Positions 53,920 to 62,542 of a DNA stretch of 64,000 nt are shown piece after piece (positions within the stretch are counted from its first letter, which is position 1; every line of letters starts with the position of its first letter). The translations under genes were made by a program, and so were the position numbers. Source of the DNA: Pseudomonas eucalypticola (lineage in GTDB: Bacteria; Pseudomonadota; Gammaproteobacteria; Pseudomonadales; Pseudomonadaceae). The DNA lies in NCBI RefSeq assembly GCF_013374995.1, contig NZ_CP056030.1, positions 124,001 to 188,000 on the forward strand, written 5' to 3'. Below the pieces are notes generated by a model. The model was not told the DNA's origin. It did not search any database and worked only from the letters and a program-made list of their open reading frames with translations.

Positions 53920-54631
53920 ATGATCACAGTTGAGCAGATAAAGCAGGATTTAACAGTTACCTTTCCGCGGCAAAAAATTTACTTCGTAGCTTCAGAAGTC
54001 CCGTCCCATGTTCAAATCCCCAAGGAATGGGACTGCTTCGGAATTGACATTGGGGGGGAGGGACTATCCGATAAGTTGGCGTCGATTTTCAGATCGGTTA
54101 CCATGGGTTTTGATGCTCTTAGATGATTGTCTGTTGGGGAGCGCTATTCTCCACGACGAATCAACTTCTGATGTTTTTTTGGTGTACGTTTTTCATGATA
54201 TTTCCGCATTGTATTACTATGTGGGTGGCCTGCCTGTTCGACAACAGGTTGCGGGAGAGAAATTGAAGGGTTTCCCTGCAAGGCTATCTGAATTTTATAA
54301 TGACGTGCACAATGGCTTTACTTTTTTCCCTGCCCGGTCAATGGGGCCTTTGAGTGTCGATGATTTTTCGAGTCTCTCTGATCTTGTTGACGAAGATGTA
54401 GAAATTTCTGATTCGCTTGTGACTGTATTTTCTAATGGTGGTGGCGACTACCTGGTTATAGATCGCGATGGGCATGATGAGGACAAGGGGTTTATTTGGT
54501 GGCATGATGAGCCTTTAACGACGCTGCAAGAAATAAATATTTTTGAGGTAATGAATACTTGGATTTCTATCTTTTTAGAAGATACCCGCTTACGGAATGA
54601 ATTTTTGTCAGGTGTAATCCTTGAAAGGTGA
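53920..54631 (+). pseudogene. SUKH-like immunity gene, frameshifted
   Basis: Starts with a good ribosome site (TAGGAGGGAAT) and MITVEQIKQDLTVTFPR, reads to 54126 and stops. The next frame continues from about 54060: LMLLDDCLLGSAILHDES, GFPARLSEFYNDVHNGFTFFP, FSNGGGDYLVID and GFIWWHDEP, ending at 54631. NGGGDYLxID is the SUKH-like core. The shift would be repaired by removing one base, for instance in the G7 run at 54052-54058, though any point up to about 54125 is possible. Confidence 0.62.
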
Positions 54632-54637
54632 GTGCTG

Positions 54638-54982
54638 ATGAAAAAAATTGAGCTAAGAAAAGTAATGAGTGCTGTCGAACTCTTGCAAGCGATAATCGCC
54701 AGTGAGGGTGTTGATGAAGATTATTGTATTTATGTCAAGGGGGATGCTGACGAGATATCAGGAGATACTCGTTGTGCATTGGATGTGTGTCCTTCGATTG
54801 TCTCGGATGTAGAGCAGGTAAGCGAGTTTGTGCGGTTGAACGATTTGGAATTATTTTCATATGGCCCTCAATTTAATGACGTGTTGAGAAATGTGCTGAA
54901 TCAGCCTGGCAACTGCTCTGTAGAAGATTTGATTCGAGCGCTAAATTATTACCAGGATAACGACGATTTTTTAGATTTCTAG
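54638..54982 (+). CDS. DUF7716-like small protein, immunity candidate
   Basis: 114 aa from the ATG at 54638 (AAAGGTGAG upstream). VELLQAIIASEGVDEDYCIYVKGD near the start and the C-terminal FNDVLRNVLNQPGNCSVEDLIRALNYYQDNDDFLDF match the DUF7716 layout (a 'qdivxNaxxQ' helix and an 'ALxYYxxxDxFxxF' end). Such genes are frequent in polymorphic toxin immunity lists. A terminator follows at once. Confidence 0.65.
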   Translation: MKKIELRKVMSAVELLQAIIASEGVDEDYCIYVKGDADEISGDTRCALDVCPSIVSDVEQVSEFVRLNDLELFSYGPQFNDVLRNVLNQPGNCSVEDLIRALNYYQDNDDFLDF

Positions 54983-54993
54983 TTTGCGAAATG

Positions 54994-55023
54994 GCCGCTT
55001 CTAGCTGCTGGTAGCGGCTTTTT
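54994..55023 (+). terminator. Rho-independent terminator after the DUF7716-like gene
   Basis: GCCGCT (54994-54999), a short loop, AGCGGC (55013-55018), then TTTTT. It ends the transcript of the preceding immunity genes. Confidence 0.7.
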
Positions 55024-55080
55024 CTCTGCTGCAAATTTGGGCGAATTTTAATTCGGCGGATTTTCGCGTAGCGGCCCATC

Positions 55081-55123
55081 CGGTTTCAGCTACTTCAGCT
55101 ACGACGCCATGAGACGCAAGTAG
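55081..55123 (+). pseudogene. Very short Rhs core relic
   Basis: Reads FSYFSYDAMRRK then TAG, matching [13 protein letters not shown] of the Rhs core (40918 and 48750 regions). About 45 nt are left, just in front of an immunity-type gene. It marks the place of a lost tip cassette. Confidence 0.6.
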
Positions 55124-55143
55124 GGGGCTTTAGAAGAACCAAT

Positions 55144-55563
55144 ATGTATTATTTCATTGAGCCGGAAGTCGCTGGCAGATTGGGTGATAGTACGGTGATA
55201 GATGTGAGCGTCCATCCACCGGTGGTTAGCCATCTTGAGTATAAATTCGAAGGGTGGCTTGGAGATGATATTTTGGAATCATTTCCTTGCTTTATCGTAT
55301 CCTCACGTTTGGCAGAAAAACTTATTTCTGATAAGTTTACCGGGTATGAACTTGGCCCAGTAACTGTTTCTGTTGCCGAGGAGGTTTCAGAAATATTTTC
55401 ACAAGCCTTGCTTCCGAGATTTTTCTGGTTAAAGATTGTCGGTGGGGCTGGTTTTGATGATTTTGGGATTGCTAATGATTTTAGGCTGGTTGTTTCCAGG
55501 CGGGTCAAGGACATGGCCGAGTATTTCGACTTCAAATATGCAGACTTCGAATTGTACGTATAG
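55144..55563 (+). CDS. Putative immunity protein, unknown family
   Basis: 139 aa. Starts MYYFIEPEVAGRLGDSTVIDV; contains LEYKFEGWLGDDILESFPCFIVSSRLAEKLI and ends DFKYADFELYV. It resembles the 'report one residue' style of DUF1629/Imm-like proteins (a strand, a 'PCFIVSxxLA' helix, a 'gvxxx' end) but I cannot name the family. No membrane segment, AT-rich, placed after an Rhs relic. Confidence 0.6.
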   Translation: MYYFIEPEVAGRLGDSTVIDVSVHPPVVSHLEYKFEGWLGDDILESFPCFIVSSRLAEKLISDKFTGYELGPVTVSVAEEVSEIFSQALLPRFFWLKIVGGAGFDDFGIANDFRLVVSRRVKDMAEYFDFKYADFELYV

Positions 55564-55745
55564 TCTGGTTGGGGTATTCCTGTGTTTTAACGCTGCGTGG
55601 GCGTCAAGCGGTTCATTCAGCAAACTTGTCGGCCGAAAATACGGTTGGATACTTGCCTGTCAAGTGGTCTCGCATTGATTTTTCATAAGCTTTATAGGCT
55701 GGCTACTGTGAATGGTCTCGAAGTTTTTGATGCGTTAGTGGGGGA

Positions 55746-56375
55746 ATGATATCGTCTCGGATACCTTTGCCCCTCCTATCAGATAGTTCGCGTACAGGAC
55801 GCAATAATGCTTGTGTAGTGATAAGTAGGGGAGGGTCTAATGCAATACAGTTTAATTTTGAAGATAGTAAAGTTGCGGCTAACTATAATCATCTCTTTCT
55901 GAATCAGCGGCTTTGCTTGGTTGCCGCTTATTTACTACGGCAGCAGTCATTGGTTGAACGTTTCGACAAGGTTTACGGTGAAGCATTGACGCCTATTTTC
56001 GTGCATGGGCTTCAAGTGGCTATAGATGGGAACGAGGAGGAAAAGAAGAAATGTTATAGCATTTCCGAAGCGAATATCCCTGATACCGACGAGTTTAGTG
56101 AGGAAGAAGGCGCCTATGCACAAAATGCAATGATTAGCCTATATTATTTTCTCGGAAATGCATTGTCGGAGGATGGAGCTAGTATCCAAGGCGCTATTGG
56201 TCTGATGCTTGAGAATCTCGATTTATTGAATTATGAGTCCGATCATAATTATGATCAGAGCACCATGATTTTGAACGAGATAACTGTGGTTCTTGATATG
56301 ATTTCCGTAATTGTTAGGGCTCCCAGTTCAGATGCAACCCTGGCGAATTCAACTGCGCGGGGATATATGCTCTAA
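55746..56375 (+). CDS. DUF416-like protein, immunity candidate
   Basis: 209 aa. The first ~33 residues (to about 55845) look unrelated to the family, and the real domain starts near IQFNFEDSKVAANYNHLFLNQRL. Then LCLVAAYLLRQQSL, AQNAMISLYYFLGNAL and MILNEITVVLDMISVIV follow the YjaG/DUF416 helical pattern. The start I give is therefore uncertain. DUF416 members occur as immunity genes in toxin loci. Confidence 0.55.
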   Translation: MISSRIPLPLLSDSSRTGRNNACVVISRGGSNAIQFNFEDSKVAANYNHLFLNQRLCLVAAYLLRQQSLVERFDKVYGEALTPIFVHGLQVAIDGNEEEKKKCYSISEANIPDTDEFSEEEGAYAQNAMISLYYFLGNALSEDGASIQGAIGLMLENLDLLNYESDHNYDQSTMILNEITVVLDMISVIVRAPSSDATLANSTARGYML

Positions 56376-56439
56376 AATGGATATGGTAGCGCTTATATAT
56401 AATTTTTATTTACATCGATGATTCGAGTCCTGTCTTGCA

Positions 56440-56901
56440 GTGCTCACAAGGGCAATCTGTTGGCTGAAACTTATGCCTTGGGCAACACTACCGAGTATAA
56501 CTACAGACGACGGACTGCCGCACACCATCTTTGATGCCACGCAAGTCCAAGTACCTGTGGTGGAACACGCTGGCGCAAGTGGAGCGTCTTACCAGCACTG
56601 CTCCGGCAAGACCACCGCCTACTGCTTCGACGAGCACGTTAATGGTCAGGCCTCACGCTCATTACATTGTTTTCAAAGGGGAACTCGCGAAATCAGCAAT
56701 GATGCAAAAGCCTTACAGCGAAGTATGATCTTGATGGAACGGTATAGAATCAATCCAGTTCACGATCTTGTTGCAATGATGTGGGTAGAGGGACAAGGCC
56801 ATTCTATCGCTAACGCTAAGCTTGTCGCTTCAAAGCTGGACATAACGGATAAATCAATTATGGCGAGGGAGCTATCATTTGAAAAGTTACTGGGGCCATG
56901 A
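56440..56901 (+). pseudogene. Rhs core relic with degenerate AHH tip
   Basis: 56440-56650 matches the Rhs core around 39880-40070 (KGNLLAE.., [13 protein letters not shown]) with several small indels. It then turns into a tip: HAHYIVFKGELAKSAMMQK in one frame and MERYRINPVHDLVAMMWVEGQGHSIANAK in another, ending at 56901. The HH/HY-IV-FKG start and the late W.....GHS match AHH tips of the HNH/EndoVII superfamily; the first His pair reads HY here and the frames do not join. Not functional. Confidence 0.65.
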
Positions 56902-56959
56902 AGGCAGAGTACAGCAAATTGTTGTCGACATTCTTGGCGGCTGAATTAGAGAGGTGTAT

Positions 56960-57535
56960 ATGGATTGGTCTGAATTGCAAAGTCGTATTTATCATTTCGC
57001 TAAGAAGGCTTTTGCGGAGTTGCATGATAAATGCCCCAATGAAGAGTTTTACGCATTTGCACTTTATACTGATAGTAGTGCAATGGGCATCGGTCCATCT
57101 GCTAACTCTATCGAGCGGTTAAACGAAAAGATCCAGTCGGAGCTCGAAGGCGAAGACGAAACCCCGGAGAATGCGGCCTATTACAAATGGGCCTCTTCCG
57201 AATGGGCTTATGAAGCGGTAGGTGGTGAGTTTTTTAAAGGTATTAATAAAGATCTAAGTGAGAGTGCTGAAAGAGCTGACTTCAAGGCATTCAAAGATAA
57301 AGTTTTGCAGGCTATGACTGATGCGCTGGATGATATGGTCAAGGAGCGTTTTTTTGATAGTCTCTGTAAAAAAGCTGGCAAGGCAGTTGTATTTGTTTCC
57401 ATGACAGATGATGATGAGTCAGAAAATATCGAGAATGCGTCGGCGAGGGCAATAAATCCTCAAGCTATATATGAGGCTTTTCTTGGTAGGTATGACGTCG
57501 TGAACGAGCCCCAGGAAAGACAGGATGTAAGATAA
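56960..57535 (+). CDS. DUF4303 family immunity protein
   Basis: 191 aa from the ATG at 56960, 5 nt behind GAGAGG; a GTG at 56954 is an alternative. FYAFALYTDSSAMGIGPSANSIERL and YYKWASSEWAYEAVGGEFF are the DUF4303 signature, with a late SARAINPQAIYEAFL. DUF4303 proteins occur as immunity genes next to polymorphic toxins. It follows the broken AHH relic, which is its likely former partner. Confidence 0.75.
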   Translation: MDWSELQSRIYHFAKKAFAELHDKCPNEEFYAFALYTDSSAMGIGPSANSIERLNEKIQSELEGEDETPENAAYYKWASSEWAYEAVGGEFFKGINKDLSESAERADFKAFKDKVLQAMTDALDDMVKERFFDSLCKKAGKAVVFVSMTDDDESENIENASARAINPQAIYEAFLGRYDVVNEPQERQDVR

Positions 57536-57671
57536 GGGAGAGGCAATCGGATATCTTTATGAAGCCTCACTGGAATATATTCCACGATTCCCTCGGGGGT
57601 TTTTCAGGGTGGTGTAAGTACGCTAAATGCGTTCAATTTCTACCTGAATAAGCGTAAAAAAGGTGTAAGGT

Positions 57672-58289
57672 ATGAGGTGTTTTGAGATTGTCCCAGATAA
57701 TTCCCTGGCAATTGATGAGGCCGCGATCGTTTTGGGTGGCGGAATCGTAAACCTACCGTCTTGGCCTTCGAATCCGGACGGTGTACCACTACTCCTCGTC
57801 GCAACCATAGATTGCCTTAAGTTAAAGAGTAAGCTTCCAGATTGTAGTTTCCCCAACGCAAAGTTGTATGTTTTTTCTACATATAGCAAAACCGAATATT
57901 TTCTGGACAGTATCACCTTCACTGGCGCACAGCAGGAATTGGCTCTTATAGAAACCGGATTCACTCAGGTTCTTCAGGCGACGCAACACACCGTTAGCTC
58001 GGCGTCAGGCTTGGTGATGCCTCAGATCGCGACCAGGCTCATCGAACGCGTTGTAGCTTCCGAAGACTTTCCAGTTTTTTCGTTGGTCTCGAACATGGTA
58101 CCCAATGGGTTACAGCTTCCCGCTGCGATATTGAAAGAATACCAGTTCTTTTGCCAATTCTACTCGGGCGACTTTCCGGAAGATTATTCTGACGTATTCT
58201 ATCTTGTGGATGCCTTGGGCTACCTGCTGCTAAAGAAGCCTGAAAGCACCCTGAATGCGCCAGATTTGTTTTTTGTTCAAACAGCATGA
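57672..58289 (+). CDS. Hypothetical protein, DUF1963-like features
   Basis: 205 aa. Near the start: DEAAIVLGGGIVNLPSWPSNPDGVPLLLVATIDC, a 'LGG.p.lP.WP....g.pl..va' pattern as in DUF1963/YwqG proteins; the rest (LDSITFTGAQQELALIETGFT, ALGYLLLKKPES) is not diagnostic. A weak AAGGTGTAAGGT stands before the ATG. No toxin is adjacent. It may be another orphan immunity gene. Confidence 0.5.
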   Translation: MRCFEIVPDNSLAIDEAAIVLGGGIVNLPSWPSNPDGVPLLLVATIDCLKLKSKLPDCSFPNAKLYVFSTYSKTEYFLDSITFTGAQQELALIETGFTQVLQATQHTVSSASGLVMPQIATRLIERVVASEDFPVFSLVSNMVPNGLQLPAAILKEYQFFCQFYSGDFPEDYSDVFYLVDALGYLLLKKPESTLNAPDLFFVQTA

Positions 58290-58405
58290 CACTTTCATCG
58301 AGCGCCAAAAACGTACCATCCAACCACGCGCCAATACTCGTCCAAATGCGATAAAGCCGCCATCAGGAATAGCGGCACCTAAGTGCCGCCAATTCCAAAT
58401 ACACC

Positions 58406-58831
58406 TCAGATCCAGCGCATCCCCTCGAACGGATTCCAGCTCTGCGAACCCTTGACCTTCTTCAGGTAATAGGCATAGTTGGCAGTAAAACCATACATCA
58501 GCCCGAATGCAATATTAAGCCCATTATCCAGCCACTTCGGCACGTCATGCCCCATGGCATAGAATGCGAAGTTAATACCAATGGAGGTCACCAGGACGAT
58601 AGCAATCAACGACAGGTTTTTCTTCCACAGGCCCAGTACAAAGAAATAGATCAGACCAAAGAACACAGCAATGATGTTGATATTGATCAATATCCGTTTG
58701 CCTTTGGGCAGCGCCTTGAACGCTTCCTTGAAGCCGGGGCTGCTGGGGCCACCATGTTGCTCGAAAAACGCGAAGCGCTCTTGCCATTTCGAGCTTACGG
58801 TAGGGGTATTCAGTTGCTCGGTAGTGCTCAT
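58406..58831 (-). CDS. DUF2628 membrane protein
   Basis: 141 aa. A cytoplasmic N-terminus with KWQERFAFFEQHGGPSSPGFKEAFKALP, then three or four helices (about 46-68, 72-92, 105-125), and the C-terminal NYAYYLKKVKGSQSWNPFEGMRW. This is the DUF2628 layout; the role is unknown. Composition is chromosomal, so the toxin/immunity region probably ends between 58290 and 58400. A degenerate second copy lies at 60450-60640. Confidence 0.8.
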   Translation of the reverse strand: MSTTEQLNTPTVSSKWQERFAFFEQHGGPSSPGFKEAFKALPKGKRILININIIAVFFGLIYFFVLGLWKKNLSLIAIVLVTSIGINFAFYAMGHDVPKWLDNGLNIAFGLMYGFTANYAYYLKKVKGSQSWNPFEGMRWI

Positions 58832-59117
58832 GTTCCACTCCTTGTGGATTTTTCTGGTCGAACCATTCGACCGGAGGGGGGCGGCCGCGTTTTAATGCGC
58901 ACGGCCCGTCAATGCATACCCGCAACGCTGTAGCGCGTGCGTGGTAGAAGATTCAGCTGGCACGAAGTTTGAGAGTTTTGGATTGGATCCGCAAGGGCCG
59001 TAACACTACAAGCCCGCTAGCCCCGGCATTTGGCGGTGACGTTGAGACGCGATAAGCTTGCGCTCCCGCCGCGGAATCCTCTGCCGCGGCCCCGTTTTTC
59101 ACTGGAGATTCATCGAC

Positions 59118-59819
59118 ATGAACGTCTCGTTTCGCCCTCATTGGCTACTCGCCCTTGCGCTCCCCCTAGCCCTTATCGCGTGCGGTAACAGCGAGCCTGA
59201 CCAGCGTGCCGCTTTCAAACAGTTCCTGCAAACCCGCATCATCGACAAACCGGGCGTTCATGTTCCGCAGCCAACCGGGGACGAGTCCAAGGCATTTGGC
59301 GATTACGCGGGGCAGTATGCTGTGATTACTGATTTCAACAATGAAATGAGCGCCAGCATCAAGCCGTTTGGCGGCCTCGCGCAGAAGGCAGCAGTACGCT
59401 CGTTGAATGACGTGATCGCACATCGCGACGATCTAAAGACAGTGCAAAGCGGCCTGAATGACATGGGGCAGCAGCTCAAAGCGTCGAAGGCCAAGGCCGA
59501 TGCTGCCCACGCCCAGCTCAAGCAGCCAGACGACTTGAAGGCGGTTTATGACCAGGCCTATGACCGCACCGTGAGCGTGCCGTCCAATACCTTTTTGGAG
59601 GTGTTGCCGCAAATCGATAGCGCCATGGATAGTACGCTGAAAGTGGCTGATTACGTTGACGCCCACAAGGCGCAGATCGAAATGAACGACCCCATCGTCA
59701 AAGTGCAAGACCCGAAGGTGCAGGCAGAGTTGAACACGTTGCTTCAAGACCTGAACACCCAGGCCAAAAGCGTTCAGCAAGCTCAGACGCGCCTGCAAGC
59801 GGTGATGCTCGGGCGCTGA
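59118..59819 (+). CDS. DUF3053-like lipoprotein
   Basis: 233 aa from the ATG at 59118 (GGAG upstream). Signal ending in the lipobox LALIACG, then a helical periplasmic protein: DQRAAFKQFLQTRIIDKPGVHVPQP, GLAQKAAVRSLNDVIAHRDDL and a C-terminal coiled region. This matches DUF3053 (YiaF-like) proteins, whose function is not established. It is transcribed divergently from the DUF2628 gene. Confidence 0.78.
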   Translation: MNVSFRPHWLLALALPLALIACGNSEPDQRAAFKQFLQTRIIDKPGVHVPQPTGDESKAFGDYAGQYAVITDFNNEMSASIKPFGGLAQKAAVRSLNDVIAHRDDLKTVQSGLNDMGQQLKASKAKADAAHAQLKQPDDLKAVYDQAYDRTVSVPSNTFLEVLPQIDSAMDSTLKVADYVDAHKAQIEMNDPIVKVQDPKVQAELNTLLQDLNTQAKSVQQAQTRLQAVMLGR

Positions 59820-60039
59820 TGCCGATCGTGGATAGGCGTCCCGCGTCGCCGGTACAACACAAGCGATGCGGGCGCGCCGTCCTGCTGACAGGAATTCCCA
59901 TGATTACCGTCGAGGTAATCAAGCACGTTTATCGATGAGCGGGTCCTGTGCGGACTATTTTTCATCGAGGTTTTCATCGGGGTGTCGTCCAAGCGCGCCG
60001 CGCATGGATTGCCAATACAGACTTTCAAGGGATTGCACT

Positions 60040-60162
60040 ATGTCGAAGCGACACGCCCCGTTGGGTGCGGTCATTATCGTTTCCACCGCCCATTCCGATA
60101 TGCTGATTACCGTCAACCTCCCGGTTGACCACCAGGTGTCGCAGGCGGCGGTGAACGTATGA
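60040..60162 (+). CDS. Small hypothetical ORF, 40 aa
   Basis: ATG at 60040 after AAGGGA at proper spacing; MSKRHAPLGAVIIVSTAHSD..., ending in a TGA that overlaps the next ATG (ATGA). No family recognised. The ribosome site and coupling are the only support. Confidence 0.35.
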   Translation: MSKRHAPLGAVIIVSTAHSDMLITVNLPVDHQVSQAAVNV

Positions 60163-60332
60163 AAGACTTCTTCCTGTTGGTCGTGACAGGGCTGTTGGCG
60201 GCGGTGCTGGCCTGGGCATTCTGGCATTTTCTGGGCGCGGACGCCGGTGCCGTGGTGCTGGTATTGATCGTTCTATTGGGGTTGAGAGATGAGAACTCGT
60301 TGTTGCGACGGCAATTGAAACGCCTGAAATAG
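60159..60332 (+). CDS. Small membrane protein, 57 aa
   Basis: Overlaps the previous ORF by ATGA. MKDFFLLVVTGLLAAVLAWAF and GAVVLVLIVLLGL form two closely spaced hydrophobic helices, followed by a basic tail (RRQLKRLK). The amino-acid pattern is that of a true small membrane protein. No function can be assigned. Confidence 0.5.
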   Translation: MKDFFLLVVTGLLAAVLAWAFWHFLGADAGAVVLVLIVLLGLRDENSLLRRQLKRLK

Positions 60333-60449
60333 CGCCAGCTCACATATTGATGGCGTTCGTTGAACGATGAGACGGCCTCCAAAACAGCTGCGGTACACCG
60401 CCCAGGATAAATTAGGTCGACAGGAGACCGAAGGCCAACGGCTTGCCCG

Positions 60450-60640
60450 CCGGCGGGTATCGGCTAAGACTTCCAGCCCATGCCTCCGACTGGGTTCCGG
60501 CTTGTCGAGCCCTTCATTTTTCAGGTAGTAGGCGTAGTTCGCAGGGGTGGCGTACATCATGCGAAGGCCAGCTTGACGCCATTACGAAGCCCGTGTGGCA
60601 CGTCGTGCCCCATGGCGAAGAACGCAAACTCGACGGCTGC
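60450..60640 (-). pseudogene. DUF2628 3' relic
   Basis: On the minus strand: FAFFAMGHDVPHGLRNGVKLAFA in one frame and MMYATPANYAYYLKNEGLDK in another. They match NFAFYAMGHDVPKWLDNGLN and GLMYGFTANYAYYLKKV of the DUF2628 gene at 58406-58831. The frame break is near 60557. About 2 kb separates it from the intact gene. Confidence 0.7.
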
Positions 60641-60702
60641 AAAACTCGGGGGGGCCGTCGTATCCGCAGTGGGGGTGAGAGAGGGCTTGCAGTCGAACCG
60701 CT

Positions 60703-61041
60703 TCATTCCCTCGGCTTCTGATTCACCAATCCAATCTTGTCCCGCCATAGCCATGTCAGTAGCGAGATGCTGATGACCAGGATGGGCGTCATCAGCGCTA
60801 TGGGAATGATGGTGTGGTAGTAAACCGAAAGACTGCCCATCAACACGAACATGGCGGCCGCACCGGCGAGTTTTGCCTTGTACTGGCGACGATAGAAACT
60901 GAGCCAGTAGATTCGCTGGTTTACCCTGCGTTCCTCGTTTCTGCGCTGTGCTTTCGCGGACCGTTTCTTCTCCACTCGGTGCCCGTCCCTGGTTGGCTGA
61001 TAGCGGCGAGCATCGCTTGCGTAGCAGTCGGCGTCAACCAA
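60703..61041 (-). CDS. Hypothetical two-helix membrane protein
   Basis: 112 aa from the ATG at 61041; a GTG near 60979 (VEKKRSAKAQRRNEERR) could be the real start. A basic N-terminal part is followed by helices KLAGAAAMFVLMGSLSVYY and IIPIALMTPILVISISLLTWLW. No family recognised. The upstream 61042-61270 region has no other gene. Confidence 0.45.
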   Translation of the reverse strand: MVDADCYASDARRYQPTRDGHRVEKKRSAKAQRRNEERRVNQRIYWLSFYRRQYKAKLAGAAAMFVLMGSLSVYYHTIIPIALMTPILVISISLLTWLWRDKIGLVNQKPRE

Positions 61042-61277
61042 CGGTACCCTGACGCACCTTGACTGACTATTTGCGGCGGGATGATAGCCAGGAGCGTCCG
61101 CGGGTAGCTACTCACCGCCTCGTCGCTTGCGGCGCTCAACGACTCTGGCATGGGGCCAAACCTGTAGATGTCGGCATCGCGAAGATTTTGAGGCTTCGAA
61201 CACGACAGCATGGCGTAAGCTAAATGTCGACGCAGTGTACTGCGGTGAAAATTGGCTTGGAACGAACCGAATTTGAA

Positions 61278-61454
61278 ATGGTAGGGATTATCAGGGTGTT
61301 GGACTCGCAGAAAAAAAGTGCAAAGTGGCCACAATCAGGTGATCTTTTCACTTTCGAATGCTCGGATGGTCTTTACCGGTTCGGAATGGTTGCTAGCGAT
61401 TGCAGCGCGCCAGTTTTAGAATGGCAAATATACGTGTGCATCGTGGAAAGGTAG
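61278..61454 (+). pseudogene. Imm26-like fragment
   Basis: 58 codons, MVGIIRVLDSQKKSAKWPQSGDLFTFECSDGLYRFGMV. The GDLFTFxxSDGxYRFGxV part matches the Imm26 N-terminal pattern seen at 47905 (GDIFCFQYLDDSFVFGRV). The rest of the domain is missing; the frame stops right before the next ATG. Confidence 0.55.
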
Positions 61455-62000
61455 ATGAAACTGTTGGGAATTAAAAGTCTAGTGTCCAACGTGGGAGCAT
61501 TGATCTCGCTGCGTGATGTTAAAGGCAGGTTGTCAAAGTTCTTTATATGGAATGAAATTGATGGGGGGTTTCTGAAATTCACAGTCCCTCGAGGTGAGGC
61601 TCAAGCGGGTATCACACCCCGTCGACTTCAAGTAGTGGACTACTTGGAAACAGATATTGGTATACCAGTTTTTTCACGGAAAGCAAAAGATAGGCTTCTT
61701 GAAGTGGCGCCTGGTGAGGTGGAGTTTTATGAGTGTGTAGTGGTTTGCAAAGGCGAGGAATACTCATTTTTTCTTGGTAAGATTTTAAAATACCTACCCC
61801 TGATAGATGAACAGCGCTCAACCTTTAGGTTGTTGGCCGAAGGTGAAAGGTTGCTTGATGACGCGGTTTATAAGGATGGTACGATTGCGGAGTTTTATAT
61901 GGCAAGAGACCGGGAGTTTTGTGAGCGTCTGGTAGTGTCATCTCAGTTTGTTGAGTTGTGCAAGCAAGGTGGCCTTGAGGTAGGGTTCTCAAAGCCCTGA
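61455..62000 (+). CDS. DUF1629/Imm11-like immunity protein
   Basis: 181 aa. GIPVFSRKAKDRLLEVAPGEVEFYECVVVCKGEEYSFFLGKIL and FYMARDREFCERLVVSSQFVELCKQGGLEVGF give the full DUF1629-like order: a 'PvFSxkaxdxL' helix, 've-y' strands, an 'LIDEQRS' turn and a C-terminal 'vSxxFxxLcxxxxLxGxxF' block. The start is right behind the Imm26 fragment. No toxin is next to it: orphan immunity candidate. Confidence 0.65.
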   Translation: MKLLGIKSLVSNVGALISLRDVKGRLSKFFIWNEIDGGFLKFTVPRGEAQAGITPRRLQVVDYLETDIGIPVFSRKAKDRLLEVAPGEVEFYECVVVCKGEEYSFFLGKILKYLPLIDEQRSTFRLLAEGERLLDDAVYKDGTIAEFYMARDREFCERLVVSSQFVELCKQGGLEVGFSKP

Positions 62001-62148
62001 GTCTAAAATCGTTTGCCAGATAAAGGGTCTACTTAATGGCATTCGGCGATGCTCACTTCCCGAGCTTGATCCGGTTTCAGATTGGGTATTCCTTTTTTGC
62101 GGTAAACTTCGTCCCTACCTGCAACACGGAATTCGCCGCTTCCCATGG

Positions 62149-62250
62149 TGCCCAGGTCCCTCTATCGCCTGGCCTTGGGGCCCTGCTACTGACCATCGCT
62201 CAAGGTTGGTCGCGTCCGCCGGTCGCCTTGCCCTCCGATGCCTATATCTG
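62149..62250 (+). pseudogene. DUF3142 relic, second copy
   Basis: Contains ALLLTIAQGWSRPPVALPSDAYI, corresponding to TLLLTIAQGCSRPPVVLPNDAYI at 10380-10440. Here the lipobox Cys has become Trp, the start is out of frame and a TGA follows DAYI. The similarity begins already upstream (ACACGGAATTCGCC). Confidence 0.6.
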
Positions 62251-62369
62251 ACTACGCGGGGCCCCCCGGCAGCGGTGTCATCCGCGAAGCCCCATGCCAA
62301 CATCATCACTCACTGGCCCACCTAATTGAAAATGTCCTGTCCATCACCGTGGCCTGAGACCGCGACAGC

Positions 62370-62435
62370 CGCGTGATCAGCGATTACGACCACAGTGGTC
62401 GCCTACGCAGCCGCGTACGTTGCGTCAGCGCCCAG
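62370..62435 (+). pseudogene. Short Rhs relic of the 5.6-kb lineage
   Basis: RVISDYDHSGRLRSRVRCVSA matches RVISD joined to YDRSGRLLSRKRRVSS of the Rhs fragment at 6170-6300, with the part in between deleted. It precedes an immunity gene. Confidence 0.6.
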
Positions 62436-62542
62436 CCCACCCTATGGGAATTCATTCACTCAATTGGGTAAAATAATTTATTCTATTTCCCAACAGGGGC
62501 GTCAGGTGATGTCAGGTATTTTCAATAATTGAAGAGGTACTG

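Noticed and set aside
58958..58972. Sigma-54-like element TGGCACG-N4-TTGA before the DUF3053 gene
   Set aside because: The -12 part reads GA instead of the nearly invariant GC, and nothing else supports sigma-54 control there.
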